Source: an uncultured Bacilli bacterium
GTDB taxonomy: Bacteria; Bacillota_I; Bacilli_A; RFN20; CAG-631
Assembly (NCBI GenBank): GCA_947627355.1
Contig: CANQVX010000013.1
Location: 1 to 44,019 of the forward strand
DNA length: 44,019 nt
Reading direction: 5' to 3'
In this document: positions 26,426 to 35,346 of the stretch, one piece after another
How positions within the stretch are numbered: the first letter of the stretch is position 1
Layout of the letters: the number at the start of each line of letters is the position of its first letter
Program-made: the position numbers and the translations under genes
The notes under the pieces: model-generated
Seen by the model: only the letters and a program-made list of their open reading frames with translations
Told to the model about the DNA's origin: nothing
Databases searched by the model: none

Positions 26426-27824
26426 TTGTCTTCACCTCTAATTCATTTGTTTCATACATTGTGTCCAGTGGTGCCATATTTACATCAAAAAACATATCTG
26501 TTTTATTAAAGAACACTTTTAAGGCTTCGTTATCTGGAAGCATATCTATTGCTTTTCCAACTGCTTTTCCTACTTTTTCAGTATCAAAAGCTAGTGCTGA
26601 TTGTCTTGAATTTAAGACTAAATCAATAACAATTTTAGGATTTATTGCAACTATTTTATCAAAATAATCGACAATAAAATCGCCAATATAAGATGCTGAA
26701 ATCCTATTTATGTATTCCATTATTTTTTCAAATCCTATTTTATTAGCTATGTTTTTATCAATTTTTTCAACAAGACCATCATCAATTAATTTACATAATA
26801 TTTCTTTTCGACAATACAACGTTGTGAAATCCATAAATTTGACATAATCATAGCCATAATAATATTTATCTTTATATTTAAATATTGAATCAATCCACAA
26901 TGTTTTGAATTCTTCATAATCTGTAAAGTGATTAATAACTCCTTTATAAATTTCACTTATAATACCTTGGTCTTGATACTCACGTCTATATCTACTATCA
27001 CTAATGATGTTATCAACCATTATGCCAAATGCGTTGTTTTCGTTTGTGATAGCACGAACAGTATCGTTAATTTGGTATAAGAAATTTGATCTTTGATGAG
27101 GCATATAAAGATGATAATTAAAACATTGGTTGATAAGAGGTGATGTTCTTCTAAATTCGTTATAAAGATCTGTTGAAAAATTACTAAGGGTTGCTATTGT
27201 TAGAATTAAAAATGATTTTTCATCAGTAGTTAATTTTGATTTACTAATAGCTTTTAGATATTGACATTGTTCTAAATATTGCATGCTTTTAACTCTAGTA
27301 AAAAACTTTTTATAAGCTTCATAATCTAACATATTTAAATCAAACATTTCATTCATTTCAACAATCATATCTGTGAATAAAACGCCACCATTTTTATATT
27401 TAGTTTCGATTGTAGAAATGTTTTCATTCAAATATTTGATGATTTCTTTAACATGAACACAATCGTGTGATTTGTCTGTTGGGCAAACAGCAATTCCATA
27501 AAGATCCATCATAATCATTTGTTTTCCTTCTAAATCAGTAAACCAAATATCATAACTCATAGAATTACGTTCAACAAATTGTTCTACTTTAAGTGTACGA
27601 TGTTTTGTGCTATCAAAGGATTCAAGACTTAATTCTGAATACTTTTTATGAACAAAATCGATAAGTTCTTTATTTAAAATTGTAATGTTTTTAGCATCTC
27701 TTCCAAATATTACTTGTTCATCATTTCCATACAAAACAATAAAATCAAGGTTTCTAATTTCAGATACGATTCCAAAACCTATAACCTTATTAAATATTAA
27801 ATCACCAACTCGCATATCTATCAC
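26418..27824 (-). CDS. SNF2 partner protein with degenerate SWIM-like zinc motif
   Basis: A 468-aa protein immediately upstream of, and translationally coupled to, the SNF2 helicase. The N-terminus (VGDLIFNKVIGFGIVSEI) looks like a small beta-barrel of the kind found in CarD- or YdeB-like proteins. Residues 114-124 read CPTDKSHDCVH, a C-x7-C-x-H arrangement resembling the SWIM zinc finger (CxC-xn-CxH) but missing one cysteine. SWIM proteins often accompany bacterial SNF2 helicases. The remainder is helical with no recognised domain. The likely role is to guide the helicase to DNA or protein; this is inference from position and the partial motif. Confidence 0.6.
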   Translation of the reverse strand: MIDMRVGDLIFNKVIGFGIVSEIRNLDFIVLYGNDEQVIFGRDAKNITILNKELIDFVHKKYSELSLESFDSTKHRTLKVEQFVERNSMSYDIWFTDLEGKQMIMMDLYGIAVCPTDKSHDCVHVKEIIKYLNENISTIETKYKNGGVLFTDMIVEMNEMFDLNMLDYEAYKKFFTRVKSMQYLEQCQYLKAISKSKLTTDEKSFLILTIATLSNFSTDLYNEFRRTSPLINQCFNYHLYMPHQRSNFLYQINDTVRAITNENNAFGIMVDNIISDSRYRREYQDQGIISEIYKGVINHFTDYEEFKTLWIDSIFKYKDKYYYGYDYVKFMDFTTLYCRKEILCKLIDDGLVEKIDKNIANKIGFEKIMEYINRISASYIGDFIVDYFDKIVAINPKIVIDLVLNSRQSALAFDTEKVGKAVGKAIDMLPDNEALKVFFNKTDMFFDVNMAPLDTMYETNELEVKTND

Positions 27825-27911
27825 TCCTATACTGCTTTTTTACTTGAATTGACCATTCTATCGAGAAAAATTGTGTTTTATTAAAATTTGTCGATAGAAT
27901 CATTGTTAGTC

Positions 27912-28589
27912 TTATTTTTTATCGGTCAATTCTTTACTTTGTTTAATATATTTCAAAATAGTTTCATCAGATAATGTTTCATCTAAGATGATACTAATCC
28001 AACTTTTCTTGTTCATATGATAGGCTTTATAAAAACCTTCTTTAGACCATAATTGTTGAATTAATGTTTCATCAAGTTTAACATTCATAACATCAACCAT
28101 AACATCATGGCTTAAATTATCTAGACGATTCTTTTTTATATTCATAATTATTCCATACCATTTGTTGCTTGTTTTGTTTCTAAAAACTCCTGAAGTATTT
28201 TCATCTTCCCATAAAAATTCTGGTAAATCATTATAAGTTTCTTCTATTAGTTTTGCAATTCTATTTGCTTGGTTACTAACAAAATAAGTTGAAACAAAAC
28301 AATTTGTTTTAATGTCGTTTAAAAATGATAAAACTTCTTCTCTAACTTTGTTTACAAATGAGCCTACTTGTTTATCACTTTTAAAGTTTTCGTATTCTTC
28401 TTCAAGTTCATTATCAATCACTTTAACATCTATTTGATTATCTTTGTTAATTGTAACAGCAACATTAAAAGAATCATTTAAAATGTTTTTAGAAATCACA
28501 TAGTTTTCATTGTTTTTAATAAATCCATAGGGTATTAATTTATAGACTAAAACTTTGCATTTTAAAAATGCATCACTAATCATACTCAC
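27912..28589 (-). CDS. MmcQ/YjbR-family protein
   Basis: A 225-aa protein whose C-terminal 100 residues match the MmcQ/YjbR (DUF419) fold: PEFLWEDENTSGVFRN, KWYGIIMNI, MNVKLDETLIQQLWSKEGFYKAYHMNKKSWISIILDETL and ILKYIKQS. YjbR proteins have a CyaY-like fold and are suspected DNA-binding proteins, without firm function. The N-terminal half (YKLIPYGFIKNNENY) is an extension often seen in longer members. Its own promoter is likely in the 90 bp upstream. It is separated from the SNF2 pair by 87 bp containing two TATCGA-type motifs. Confidence 0.85.
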   Translation of the reverse strand: MSMISDAFLKCKVLVYKLIPYGFIKNNENYVISKNILNDSFNVAVTINKDNQIDVKVIDNELEEEYENFKSDKQVGSFVNKVREEVLSFLNDIKTNCFVSTYFVSNQANRIAKLIEETYNDLPEFLWEDENTSGVFRNKTSNKWYGIIMNIKKNRLDNLSHDVMVDVMNVKLDETLIQQLWSKEGFYKAYHMNKKSWISIILDETLSDETILKYIKQSKELTDKK

Positions 28590-28683
28590 TTCACATCACC
28601 CTAAATTTATAATTCGTTTTTCTCTACCTAAATTATAAAAGAGGGGTAGGGGTGTTTGCAATAGGTTTTTAATGATTTTGAGA

Positions 28684-29835
28684 CTAAATATTGATGGTGA
28701 TACAAGGACGAACACAATGACTATTTCCATCAACAACATATGTGCTTAAATAACCGCCAGAATTAACATTCCAAGCAGCATAATAGAATTCATTTGATGG
28801 TGATCTTGTCCAATAAGTTCCACTATATTGTAGTGTTGTATTACACCAAGCATTTCTAATTCTTATATAATCTGTTGTTTTTGCTTGTCTTGTTATAGAT
28901 GTATTATTAGCATCTGATTCAAAGCCATAATTAGTATCAAGATAGTCTTTGTAACTTAATAATGTTACTTTATCTGTTGTTTGATTTGAAGCATAAATGC
29001 TATCTGCTGTTCCATCAAAAGTACTATAGCTATTATCAATCATTGTTTCTTGAACATAGGAACCATTAAATACAAAAGCTTGATCATAGAAATCATTATT
29101 TAACCAATTTCGTATCGTACTATATTCATAATTATTAGCATAAATGTCTTTATTATTTATCGTTCTAGTTTCATAATCTGTGTAGTATTCGTGAGTATCT
29201 AATAACATTGAAGATAGTAGCAAATAATTATTCCTATCTTGTTTTAAAATGTTCCAAGTAATTGGTTCACATAAAAACCAATATTCAGCTTTATCTTGGA
29301 TAGTTGTTTTATCATCAAAAGTATATTGTTCGTTATTAAAAACTTTTGCTGTTTCTTTACAATAATAATTGTTTTCATAGAAATACCAACCATTAACTTC
29401 TGTTGGTTCTAATAAATTAAGAGCCGATATTAATGATTCATCATTTACATGTGTTTGAGGATAATAACCATATTTTATAGTCTTTTTATCTTCTGATAAG
29501 GTCGGAATTGCTCCAGGCATATCGTTATTTCCGATAAATGTCTTAGTGTATGTTGCTGTATATGATGTGTTTTCATAAACTTCGCTTATTTGTGGATCCC
29601 AACCAGCAAAGGTATAAGAATAGTTTGATTCACTATCTTTTGTTGGAGTTGTTCCATCATAAGTGGGAATAGTTCCTTCTTTAACGTTTCGATCAATTTC
29701 TAAAATATTCCCATTATCATTTTGCCAAATTACTGTATAAGTGGCTTCAACTACAGGTGGAACCTTGTTGCATGAAGAAAGTGTTATAACACTAAATAAT
29801 ATTAAGAAAAATTTTATTCTTTTCATTACAAACAC
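28684..29835 (-). CDS. Lipoprotein with InlB-like repeat and DUF6273 domain
   Basis: A 383-aa surface lipoprotein. The signal peptide ends in LSSCNKV, giving an acylated Cys near 22. Residues 30-90 form one Listeria-Bacteroides (InlB B-type) repeat, with YTVIWQNDNGNILEID and YTFAGWDP. The remaining part is a DUF6273-type domain recognisable by ITWNILKQDRNNYLLLSS, STIRNWLNNDFYDQAF, the WTRSPS motif and CVRPCITINI at the extreme end. Such proteins are exported and may bind ligands at the cell surface. It is the last gene of a four-gene minus-strand run with the BIG2 lipoprotein, a secreted protein and a GH26-like enzyme. Confidence 0.85.
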   Translation of the reverse strand: MFVMKRIKFFLILFSVITLSSCNKVPPVVEATYTVIWQNDNGNILEIDRNVKEGTIPTYDGTTPTKDSESNYSYTFAGWDPQISEVYENTSYTATYTKTFIGNNDMPGAIPTLSEDKKTIKYGYYPQTHVNDESLISALNLLEPTEVNGWYFYENNYYCKETAKVFNNEQYTFDDKTTIQDKAEYWFLCEPITWNILKQDRNNYLLLSSMLLDTHEYYTDYETRTINNKDIYANNYEYSTIRNWLNNDFYDQAFVFNGSYVQETMIDNSYSTFDGTADSIYASNQTTDKVTLLSYKDYLDTNYGFESDANNTSITRQAKTTDYIRIRNAWCNTTLQYSGTYWTRSPSNEFYYAAWNVNSGGYLSTYVVDGNSHCVRPCITINI

Positions 29836-29841
29836 TTCCTT

Positions 29842-31233
29842 TTATACCAATAGAAACTCTATTGCTGTTATATAGATTGGTTTCTTGTTAGTTGTAGCAA
29901 TTTTTAGACTTGTTGTAGTTTCAAAATCAATGGTAATTGTTGATGTTTGATTAGCATCAATTATATCTTTAGTTATTTCTACCATATCCGTACAAGTAAC
30001 TAACGTTGTCTTGTTATCGGTTGCTTCATCTGTCCAATCTAAAGACTCACTATCACCAACACGAATCTTACTACTATTATCAGTTGTATAACCTGTGATT
30101 TTAATTTGATTAATAGGACTATTAAGAGAAAAAGTTATACTTCCGTTAACGCTTGTTGTACCAAACTTTAGCATGTTACCGGCATACCAAGCCGTTTCTC
30201 CTCTACCACCATTCCCACCGCCATAGATGTATTCTATTTCACTAATTGAATCAAGAATTGGTGTATCGTCTTCAAAAATTTTAAGAGTGTCAAACACTTC
30301 TTCTGGTGTTTCAAGCGGCTTTGCTGTTTTTCTTGTTCCCATATCAAATTCAACATCATATTTTGCTGAAGTTACACCTGCATTATTTCTTGTTACTGTT
30401 ACATTACATTCTGCTTTAACATTTTGATTATAAGATACAACTATTTTAGCTGTCCCTTGCTTGATCGCATGAACCGTTGCTTCATTATTATTAACATTAA
30501 TATTTATAACATCATTACCTTCTACTATTTCCCATCTAGCAGTTTGTGTTGTGTTTGATGGTTCAACTGTAGCACTAAGTGTTACATCAGACTCTCCAAC
30601 AACTAAAGATAAAGATGTTTGACTTAATTGAATACTAGTTGCTGCAATGGTTGGTGCTTTTTTCTTAGTTGTAACATTAATTGTAACATCTTTAGAAGGC
30701 ATTATAAATTCATAGTTTGTTTCACTTTTTGTCGATAGAATCGTATCATTTAAGAAAACATTGTCTATTTCTTTTTCATTATTTAATACTTGAACCGAAA
30801 ATGATACAAGACTACCTGCTAGGTATGTATCTTGTAAACCTGTTATTTGAATTTCATCATTTTTAACAACATCTACAAAATGTTGATTAGAATTTGGATC
30901 CCATACTTTAATAGTTACATCTTTTTTAAGGCTTGTATTAGCTTTACTAGTAGCTGTTACAATTGCTTTTCCAATTTTGTTTGCTTTTATGATGTCACCT
31001 TGCAATGTTAAAACATCATTACTTGCACATGACCAAGTAACTTCTTTGTTAGTTGTATTTCTAGGTTCAAACTTAATCGTAACTATGTCATCTAAATCTC
31101 TTTCACTAGTTAGAATTACTTTAATTTCTTCTGAAACGACCGACATTTTTGCTGGTTTTATTTCTTGAGTTTTACTACATCCAACTAGTAAAACGCCCAT
31201 TGATATTAAAGATAATATTTGTTTTGCTTTCAT
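29842..31233 (-). CDS. Lipoprotein with bacterial Ig-like (BIG2) domains
   Basis: A 463-aa exported protein with lipobox LLVGC (Cys19). Two BIG2-like domains are seen, at about residues 30-110 (VTWSCASNDVLTLQGDIIKANKIGKAIVTATS) and 195-280 (LSLVVGESDVTLSATVEPSN, ending in GTAKIVVSYN). They are separated by a lysine-rich beta segment. The C-terminal 170 residues (GGGNGGRGETAWYAGNMLKFGT, INQIKITGYTTDNSSKIRVGD) look like a jelly-roll carbohydrate- or ligand-binding domain, unassigned. The coding region contains one copy of the TTTGTCGATAGAATC motif found in many intergenic spots. A surface adhesion or substrate-binding role is likely. Confidence 0.8.
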   Translation of the reverse strand: MKAKQILSLISMGVLLVGCSKTQEIKPAKMSVVSEEIKVILTSERDLDDIVTIKFEPRNTTNKEVTWSCASNDVLTLQGDIIKANKIGKAIVTATSKANTSLKKDVTIKVWDPNSNQHFVDVVKNDEIQITGLQDTYLAGSLVSFSVQVLNNEKEIDNVFLNDTILSTKSETNYEFIMPSKDVTINVTTKKKAPTIAATSIQLSQTSLSLVVGESDVTLSATVEPSNTTQTARWEIVEGNDVININVNNNEATVHAIKQGTAKIVVSYNQNVKAECNVTVTRNNAGVTSAKYDVEFDMGTRKTAKPLETPEEVFDTLKIFEDDTPILDSISEIEYIYGGGNGGRGETAWYAGNMLKFGTTSVNGSITFSLNSPINQIKITGYTTDNSSKIRVGDSESLDWTDEATDNKTTLVTCTDMVEITKDIIDANQTSTITIDFETTTSLKIATTNKKPIYITAIEFLLV

Positions 31234-31246
31234 TTATTTAATTCCT

Positions 31247-31780
31247 TTATATAGTTATATTAAAATCTTCCCAAGACACACATGCACGCATGTTTTTAGC
31301 AATCGTTGTGGTTGCTGTTCCTGCTACTTTTCCTTGTTCAGCAACATCTTTTGCTTGTTTTACTTTAACAGGATCTACACCACAAGCTTCATAAATCCAT
31401 AGTAGTAATTCTGGACATAATAGTTTGGTATAGACTCTTGATTTAGCACTATCTTCCCAAGTTAATGTTCCAGCTTCTATACTTTCATTAAGCCATGAAT
31501 CAAAAAAATGCCATTTTTGATTTGGTTCATGTCTTAGTTTATCAACAATTAGGCCTTGTTGTTTGGCAAAATCAATATAGCCACCACTCTTTTGTTGATA
31601 TTTTTCAATAAATTCATCTGATAATGGATAATGTTCTTTTTTGTCAGTTAAAAAATCAGCTATTTGACGCATAGTTACATCATCGTTATTAGCTTTTAAT
31701 TTATTTGTTTGCCTATCAAAACCTTTTATTGATAGACCAATCATAATAAAGGTCATTAAATAAATGAATATTTTTTTCAT
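31247..31780 (-). CDS. Secreted protein of unknown function (177 aa)
   Basis: An N-terminal signal peptide or anchor (KKIFIYLMTFIMIGLSIKGF) is followed by a hydrophilic helical domain with several Trp residues (KWHFFDSWLNES, LTWEDSAKSRVYTKLLCPELLLWIYEAC). There are three cysteines in the mature part and no lipobox. I recognise no family. It is tightly placed between the GH26-like enzyme (17 nt) and the BIG2 lipoprotein (13 nt), so it is part of the same surface cluster and may act with them on an extracellular polymer. Confidence 0.65.
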   Translation of the reverse strand: MKKIFIYLMTFIMIGLSIKGFDRQTNKLKANNDDVTMRQIADFLTDKKEHYPLSDEFIEKYQQKSGGYIDFAKQQGLIVDKLRHEPNQKWHFFDSWLNESIEAGTLTWEDSAKSRVYTKLLCPELLLWIYEACGVDPVKVKQAKDVAEQGKVAGTATTTIAKNMRACVSWEDFNITI

Positions 31781-31797
31781 AATACTACTTCCTTGTG

Positions 31798-33546
31798 TTA
31801 TTTATTTTTTCTTTTTGCTAAACCTTTTTTAAATTCGTTTATTGTTTTAGCGTTCTTTTCAACATCTAATACTAATAAATTTTTTATTTGATAGTTGTAA
31901 TAATCATCAGCATTAAACCAAACAGCACCTTTGATTTGTTTAACGAATTCTTCTTTTTTATCACTATTGAATAGTTCAAACATATCTTTTACCCATTTTG
32001 CTTGAGAATCACTGTTACGATACAATTCACCTTCTGGGAAAACTCCACCAGCACCACAAGCAAATTCAGAAATAATAGCAGGATAATCTTGCCACATTGG
32101 GCTATTTTTTTGATACAACCATGAATATAATTCTTTAAAAGAAATAGCGTCTTCGCCATGTAAATAATTATTATATTCATAATAAGTTAAACCAAGGATT
32201 TGAACAAATTCAAGTGATGGTAAGTAACACAAATCTTCGCCCCATGAACAGAATGGATATGTTTTAGCAGTTGGGTTGAAGATGTAAAGCAAATTATTAC
32301 AACCTTCTTCTTTTAAAATACGAGCCATTCTTTCATAAGTTAAAACAAAGATATCAGGATCTAATAAAGTTACTTGACCACAATAACTAGTCCAATCGGA
32401 ATTCATTTCGTTATTAACTCTAAATAGAATTGGTTTTTCATAAGCTTTCATATCTTTAGCTAAAACTCTAAAGTAGTCATCATATTTACCTCTTAAAATA
32501 TCAAACATTGGAGTATAACCATGTAAACCAACATTATTAGAAGTAGTAAATTGTAAAGTAAATTGTAATACTGGTTTACCATTAAAACCGTTTCCACCAG
32601 CAAATTTTAATGCTGTCTTTGTTGGAAAACTTTTAGGATTATCATAAGGGCCTATATGAGTGTAAGTTGGCATGATATCAAAGGTATAATCCATATTTTC
32701 TTTATTTTCAAAACGTTTTGTTTTAGTTTCTATAGCATCGTCATTACAACCATCAATTTGTAATGAATGAATAAAAATACCCCAATCAATATAATCTTGA
32801 TTACGTAGTTTTTCATAATATTGTTTGGTTTCTTTGCTTAAGTATTCAGGAACTTTTAAATCAAATTTATCTGGTTTTCTTAAGGCACCATATTTATCAA
32901 AAAAGTCGACAGAAGCGATGATTTTTTCAAATTCTTTAACCATAGGAGTCTTTGATTTTAAAACTAATAATGCAAAGTTTTTAATGTCTTCTTTTACTTT
33001 TATAACAGCGATATGATAATAAGGTTTTTCAATGTTTTCATGTTCTAAGATTTCAACAGTTACGATTTCAACTTCATAACCATTTAATAAATCATAAGTA
33101 TATCTTGGTTGTTCGATATATCTCAATTTATTGGAATCAAAATATAAATCAACATCTTTTTTGCCGTCTGGTGCTGCTTCACTTGTAAGATATCTCATAA
33201 TCCATTCATCGTGATATACTTTCCATTCGTTATAAGTGTTTGAATGTTCCATAGATAAACTTAAAACATAGTCATCTGTTAGATATCGAACTCGATAAAT
33301 AGTAGCAAATAAATCTAATTTTAAGTCGTGTTTATGAGGTAAAGTAATAGCATAACCATTAGCAAAAGAAATAATCCGAGCTGTGTTATCATTACTATAT
33401 AAAACACAATAAGCATCATCTTTTTCGGTAATATTTACTAACTCTTCTACTTTTTTACCATTCAAATAAAATTCTTTAGTTACTTCGTCTTTTAATTTAT
33501 TAATTTCGTCTTGTAATTTTTTGTTTGTCTTATCATTAGTTTTCAT
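31798..33546 (-). CDS. GH26-like glycoside hydrolase
   Basis: A 582-aa protein whose C-terminal 330 residues resemble the GH26 clan-A barrel (beta-mannanase-type). The candidate acid/base glutamate is E380 in FRVNNEMNSDW. The candidate nucleophile is E494 in IISEFACG. WGIFIHSLQ at about 255 resembles the start of the barrel. The N-terminal 230 residues are a beta-rich region without a match. No signal peptide is visible (it starts MKTNDKTNKKLQDEINKL with a short coiled segment), although its neighbours are exported. It may work on imported oligosaccharides or leave by another route. Substrate is unknown and the family call is from motifs only. Confidence 0.7.
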   Translation of the reverse strand: MKTNDKTNKKLQDEINKLKDEVTKEFYLNGKKVEELVNITEKDDAYCVLYSNDNTARIISFANGYAITLPHKHDLKLDLFATIYRVRYLTDDYVLSLSMEHSNTYNEWKVYHDEWIMRYLTSEAAPDGKKDVDLYFDSNKLRYIEQPRYTYDLLNGYEVEIVTVEILEHENIEKPYYHIAVIKVKEDIKNFALLVLKSKTPMVKEFEKIIASVDFFDKYGALRKPDKFDLKVPEYLSKETKQYYEKLRNQDYIDWGIFIHSLQIDGCNDDAIETKTKRFENKENMDYTFDIMPTYTHIGPYDNPKSFPTKTALKFAGGNGFNGKPVLQFTLQFTTSNNVGLHGYTPMFDILRGKYDDYFRVLAKDMKAYEKPILFRVNNEMNSDWTSYCGQVTLLDPDIFVLTYERMARILKEEGCNNLLYIFNPTAKTYPFCSWGEDLCYLPSLEFVQILGLTYYEYNNYLHGEDAISFKELYSWLYQKNSPMWQDYPAIISEFACGAGGVFPEGELYRNSDSQAKWVKDMFELFNSDKKEEFVKQIKGAVWFNADDYYNYQIKNLLVLDVEKNAKTINEFKKGLAKRKNK

Positions 33547-33673
33547 ATTTATTTCTCCTGTTTGCTTCTTTTATATTTTACCATATTTTAATTAACCAGT
33601 TTATAGAAAATAGAACAAATAACTTTGGTTGTTTCTTTAAAACAATTTTTTGTCGATATAAAGGAATATTTTC

Positions 33674-33706
33674 AAAAAAATTGGCAAGCATTTAATTGCC
33701 TGCCAA
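33674..33706 (-). terminator. Terminator after hpf
   Basis: On the minus strand the TTGGCAGGCA / TGCTTGCCAA stem is followed by seven T. Confidence 0.9.
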
Positions 33707-33722
33707 ATATTTTTAAAATTTA

Positions 33723-34265
33723 TTAGCTATCTATTTCAATAACTCCATAACCGCCTTCATTACGTTTATAAACAACCGAAACGGTTTGATCGTTTTGATC
33801 TAGATAAATAAAGAAACTGTGTCCTAAAGCATCCATAGAAATGATTGCATCATCTAATGTCATAGGAGTTGGTTTAATGCTTTTAGTACGTACATAAATG
33901 TCTTCTTCAGCTTCTTCGTTATCAACTTTGATTTCATTTAATACAAAGGCTTTTCCTAAGTTTGCTTTAGAATTAGTCCTATCTAATTTTGTTTTTACTT
34001 TTCTTATTTGTGATTCTAATTTTTCTCTTGCTCTATCTACAGCATCTAGCACTTCTTCAGCTTCTACTTCACTGCGTAGAACAAGAAATTTTGTTGGAAT
34101 GGTAATTTCCACTTTTTGATTCTTTCCATGACTTTTAACAACAACCCTACATTCTAGTTCTTCACTCTTGTTTAAGGTCTTTTCAAGTCTAGAAATTTTT
34201 TCAATGATTTTTTCTTCATCTTGTTTGGAAATTCTTACATCTTTTTTAATAATTTGATATCTCAT
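33723..34265 (-). CDS. hpf: Long-form ribosome hibernation promoting factor
   Basis: A 180-aa protein of the long HPF family, which dimerises 70S ribosomes into inactive 100S particles in starvation. The N-terminal RaiA-like domain (RYQIIKKDVRISKQDEEKIIEKISRLEK, CRVVVK, VEITIPTKFLVLRSEVEAEE, AVDRAREKLESQIRK) is followed by a linker. The C-terminal dimerisation domain (KPMTLDDAI-like KPTPMTLDDAIISMDALGHS, FFIYLDQNDQTVSVVYKRNEGGYGVIE) completes it. The start at 34265 is supported by GGAGAGG; a longer in-frame reading from 34322 has no ribosome site. It is downstream of panE-like and metK on the same strand. Confidence 0.95.
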   Translation of the reverse strand: MRYQIIKKDVRISKQDEEKIIEKISRLEKTLNKSEELECRVVVKSHGKNQKVEITIPTKFLVLRSEVEAEEVLDAVDRAREKLESQIRKVKTKLDRTNSKANLGKAFVLNEIKVDNEEAEEDIYVRTKSIKPTPMTLDDAIISMDALGHSFFIYLDQNDQTVSVVYKRNEGGYGVIEIDS

Positions 34266-34327
34266 ACAAAACCTCTCCTTTTCTATCTTTATTGTAACAT
34301 AAAACGAGAAATCTGTAATCAATCAAA

Positions 34328-35332
34328 TTAAGAATATTGTATATCCAACATATTTTCCATTTGAGATTTTCTTTTACCTTCTTCAATTTCTTTAACCATG
34401 TTAACTAATTGTTCGTTTAAAGAAACATTAACTTCGCCTTGTAAAGCAAGTTTAATGATATAACCATTGAAATAATCGATTTCAGTTTTCTTTCCTCTTT
34501 CAAGCGATTGAAGAGAAGAAGATTTTAAGTTTTTATACTTTTTACCGACAATTTTAATGATTAAATGAGTTATAAAACTATTGGTTTTTCTTTTATAAAT
34601 CTTATAATAATTAATTTTATTTGCATATGGTGGAACTTGAATGTTTAATTTAATAGCAACCGCCATTGCTTCTTTAATAATTCCTATAAAGACATTGCGA
34701 ACTGTCTTGTTTTTAAGCATAACACCTAATGTTTTACCAGTAATAACACCTAAGGAAGTAATACAAGAATTAATAATCAACTTAGAATATAAAGATTCAT
34801 AAATATTATCAACTATTTTGGTTGGAAATACTGAGTTTAAACATTCTCTAACTTCACTTAGTTTACCAACAAAGTCATTACCAACTCTACCTATTTCAAG
34901 TGTCCCTGAACTAGTAATAATAATGTTTCCTCTTTCTTGCATAGTAGCACCAAATCCTACTACACAACCAACAGTATGTTTGCTTCCTACATATTTTTTA
35001 TATAAATCTATGCAAATGCCATTTTGTAAAGAAACAACACTTGCTTGTTCTTTCATATATTGTCTTATCTTTATTAGGTTTTCTTCAACATCATATGCTT
35101 TAGTAGCAATAAAGATAATATCATATTTGTCATTTAATTCTTCAAGGCGTGCTACAGCATTCATTTTTACAACAAATTCACCCTTTTGACCGGAAATATA
35201 TAAGCCTTGTTCTCTTATTGCTTTGGCATATTCATCATATTTTGCTACAACTGTAACATCGTATTTATTTTGTTTTAAACAGGCCGCAACTGATGCGCCA
35301 ATTGCTCCAGCACCAATTAATAATATTTTCAT
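34328..35332 (-). CDS. Ketopantoate reductase family protein (PanE/ApbA)
   Basis: A 334-aa NADPH-dependent reductase. The N-terminal Rossmann fold begins MKILLIGAGAIGASVA (GxGxxG), with IIFIATKAYDVEENL and VVSLQNGICIDLY. The catalytic domain has LYSKLIINSCITSLGVITG, with Lys and Asn in the family positions, and ends with TEIDYFNGYIIKLA. The enzyme reduces 2-dehydropantoate to pantoate for CoA synthesis, but the family also holds other 2-ketoacid reductases. No pantothenate genes are nearby, so substrate is uncertain. It is 14 nt after metK in the same S-box-controlled transcript. Confidence 0.88.
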   Translation of the reverse strand: MKILLIGAGAIGASVAACLKQNKYDVTVVAKYDEYAKAIREQGLYISGQKGEFVVKMNAVARLEELNDKYDIIFIATKAYDVEENLIKIRQYMKEQASVVSLQNGICIDLYKKYVGSKHTVGCVVGFGATMQERGNIIITSSGTLEIGRVGNDFVGKLSEVRECLNSVFPTKIVDNIYESLYSKLIINSCITSLGVITGKTLGVMLKNKTVRNVFIGIIKEAMAVAIKLNIQVPPYANKINYYKIYKRKTNSFITHLIIKIVGKKYKNLKSSSLQSLERGKKTEIDYFNGYIIKLALQGEVNVSLNEQLVNMVKEIEEGKRKSQMENMLDIQYS

Positions 35333-35346
35333 AATTGCATCCTTTC

